Positions 43,845 to 44,070 of a stretch of 44,070 bases of DNA are shown piece after piece. This stretch comes from a virus. The first letter of the stretch is position 1, and the number at the start of each line of letters is the position of its first letter. The notes under the pieces were generated by a model. That model did not search any database. It was not told where the DNA came from and saw only the letters and a program-made list of their open reading frames with translations. Location: positions 1-44,070 of IMG/VR virus record IMGVR_UViG_3300030090_002465; one strand, given 5' to 3'. The translations under genes and the position numbers were made by a program.

Positions 43845-44020
43845 TATTCCACCTCTAATTCGCTTATGTTGTAAATTAAACTAGGTTCACAACCCTCTTC
43901 TTGCCAACTATCGTCATCATCTAAAATAACAACTTTGTTGCCAATATCGTGTCTAATTATTTTTCCTGTAATATCTTGTCCAATAACTTTAACTCTTGTA
44001 CCTATATCAAAAGTAGCCAT
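43844..44020 (-). CDS. Cassette gene, KOW/SH3-like 58-residue protein
   Basis: FDIGTRVKVIGQDITGKII followed by RHDIGNKVVILDDDDSW has the G-x-x-V-x-V ... G-x-V/I ... V-x-x-D pattern of small SH3- or KOW-type beta-barrels that bind nucleic acid or protein. The C-terminus ends LIYNISELEVE. It overlaps the 78-residue gene by one base at its start and the 47-residue gene at its end. Confidence 0.7.
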   Translation of the reverse strand: MATFDIGTRVKVIGQDITGKIIRHDIGNKVVILDDDDSWQEEGCEPSLIYNISELEVE

Positions 44021-44070
44021 TACATATCCTCCTCAATCATTTTTAATTTACGTTTAATTTTTTCGTTAAG
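44016..44070. repeat. Right copy of 55 bp terminal repeat block B
   Basis: It is identical to bases 236-290 and runs to the last base of the window. It thus joins the right end to the gene that is complete at 240-476. Confidence 0.9.
44020..44070 (-). CDS. Partial second copy of the 78-residue membrane protein gene (C-terminus)
   Basis: Only the last 16 codons plus stop (ending KLKMIEEDM) are inside the window. The sequence is identical to 240-290, so it is the same gene as the one complete near the left end. Confidence 0.75.
   Translation of the reverse strand, partial: LNEKIKRKLKMIEEDM

Noticed and set aside
1-44070. CRISPR array, insertion sequence, integrase or attachment site
   Set aside because: No regularly spaced repeats, no transposase or integrase motifs and no tRNA-associated repeat were seen.

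Overview
This window looks like the essentially complete genome of a lytic, tailed double-stranded DNA phage with low GC content (roughly one third). The order of terminase, portal, internal virion proteins, scaffold, capsid and tail genes, the lack of any integrase, repressor or tail sheath, and the dense gene packing all support this. The host is most likely a low-GC marine actinobacterium (Actinomarina or another acidimicrobial lineage). This is inference from three things: an actinobacteriophage-style calcineurin-like phosphoesterase, a secreted protein with a Thr/Pro linker of the kind common in that group, and at least one promoter placed as for a leaderless transcript. A short-tailed (podovirus-like) particle is likely, because two giant internal/ejection-type proteins stand where a tape measure would be and no major tail-tube or sheath gene is recognisable.

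The two ends of the window overlap imperfectly. Bases 1-77 equal 43625-43701, and bases 236-290 equal 44016-44070, but the segments between them differ: 158 bp with one small gene at the left, 314 bp with two small genes at the right. The simplest reading is one circular or circularly permuted genome of about 43.8 kb whose ends carry two alleles of a small-gene cassette.

Layout: a roughly 1.5 kb region (2130-3638) with few genes separates two divergent transcription units. The leftward unit runs from 2129 to 1 and, across the closure, from 44070 to 40976. It is a chain of very small genes joined by 1-14 bp start/stop overlaps: an SGNH hydrolase-like protein, several zinc-ribbon mini-proteins, small membrane peptides, two helix-turn-helix proteins and an Erf/Sak-like single-strand annealing protein. 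The rightward unit (3639-40974) starts with a DNA cytosine-5 methyltransferase that contains a second, fully nested out-of-frame gene with its own ribosome binding site. It continues with the terminase (large subunit with fused zinc and HTH N-terminus), the portal, a 16.5 kb block of virion-internal proteins (2029 and 1660 residues plus a transglycosylase), scaffold, major capsid, neck and beta-propeller tail proteins, fibres, two tandem DUF6065-like proteins, small membrane proteins, a thermonuclease, a secreted Glu-rich protein, a lysis cassette (DUF5675 protein and holins) and a phosphoesterase. The two units converge at 40974/40976.

No DNA or RNA polymerase, helicase, primase or ligase is recognisable, so replication and transcription appear to depend on the host. 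The points most worth a second look are the nested dual-coding gene at 3901-4461, the swapped cassette at the genome ends, a three-way-junction RNA element at 3517-3570, and the structured leader of the scaffold-capsid mRNA.
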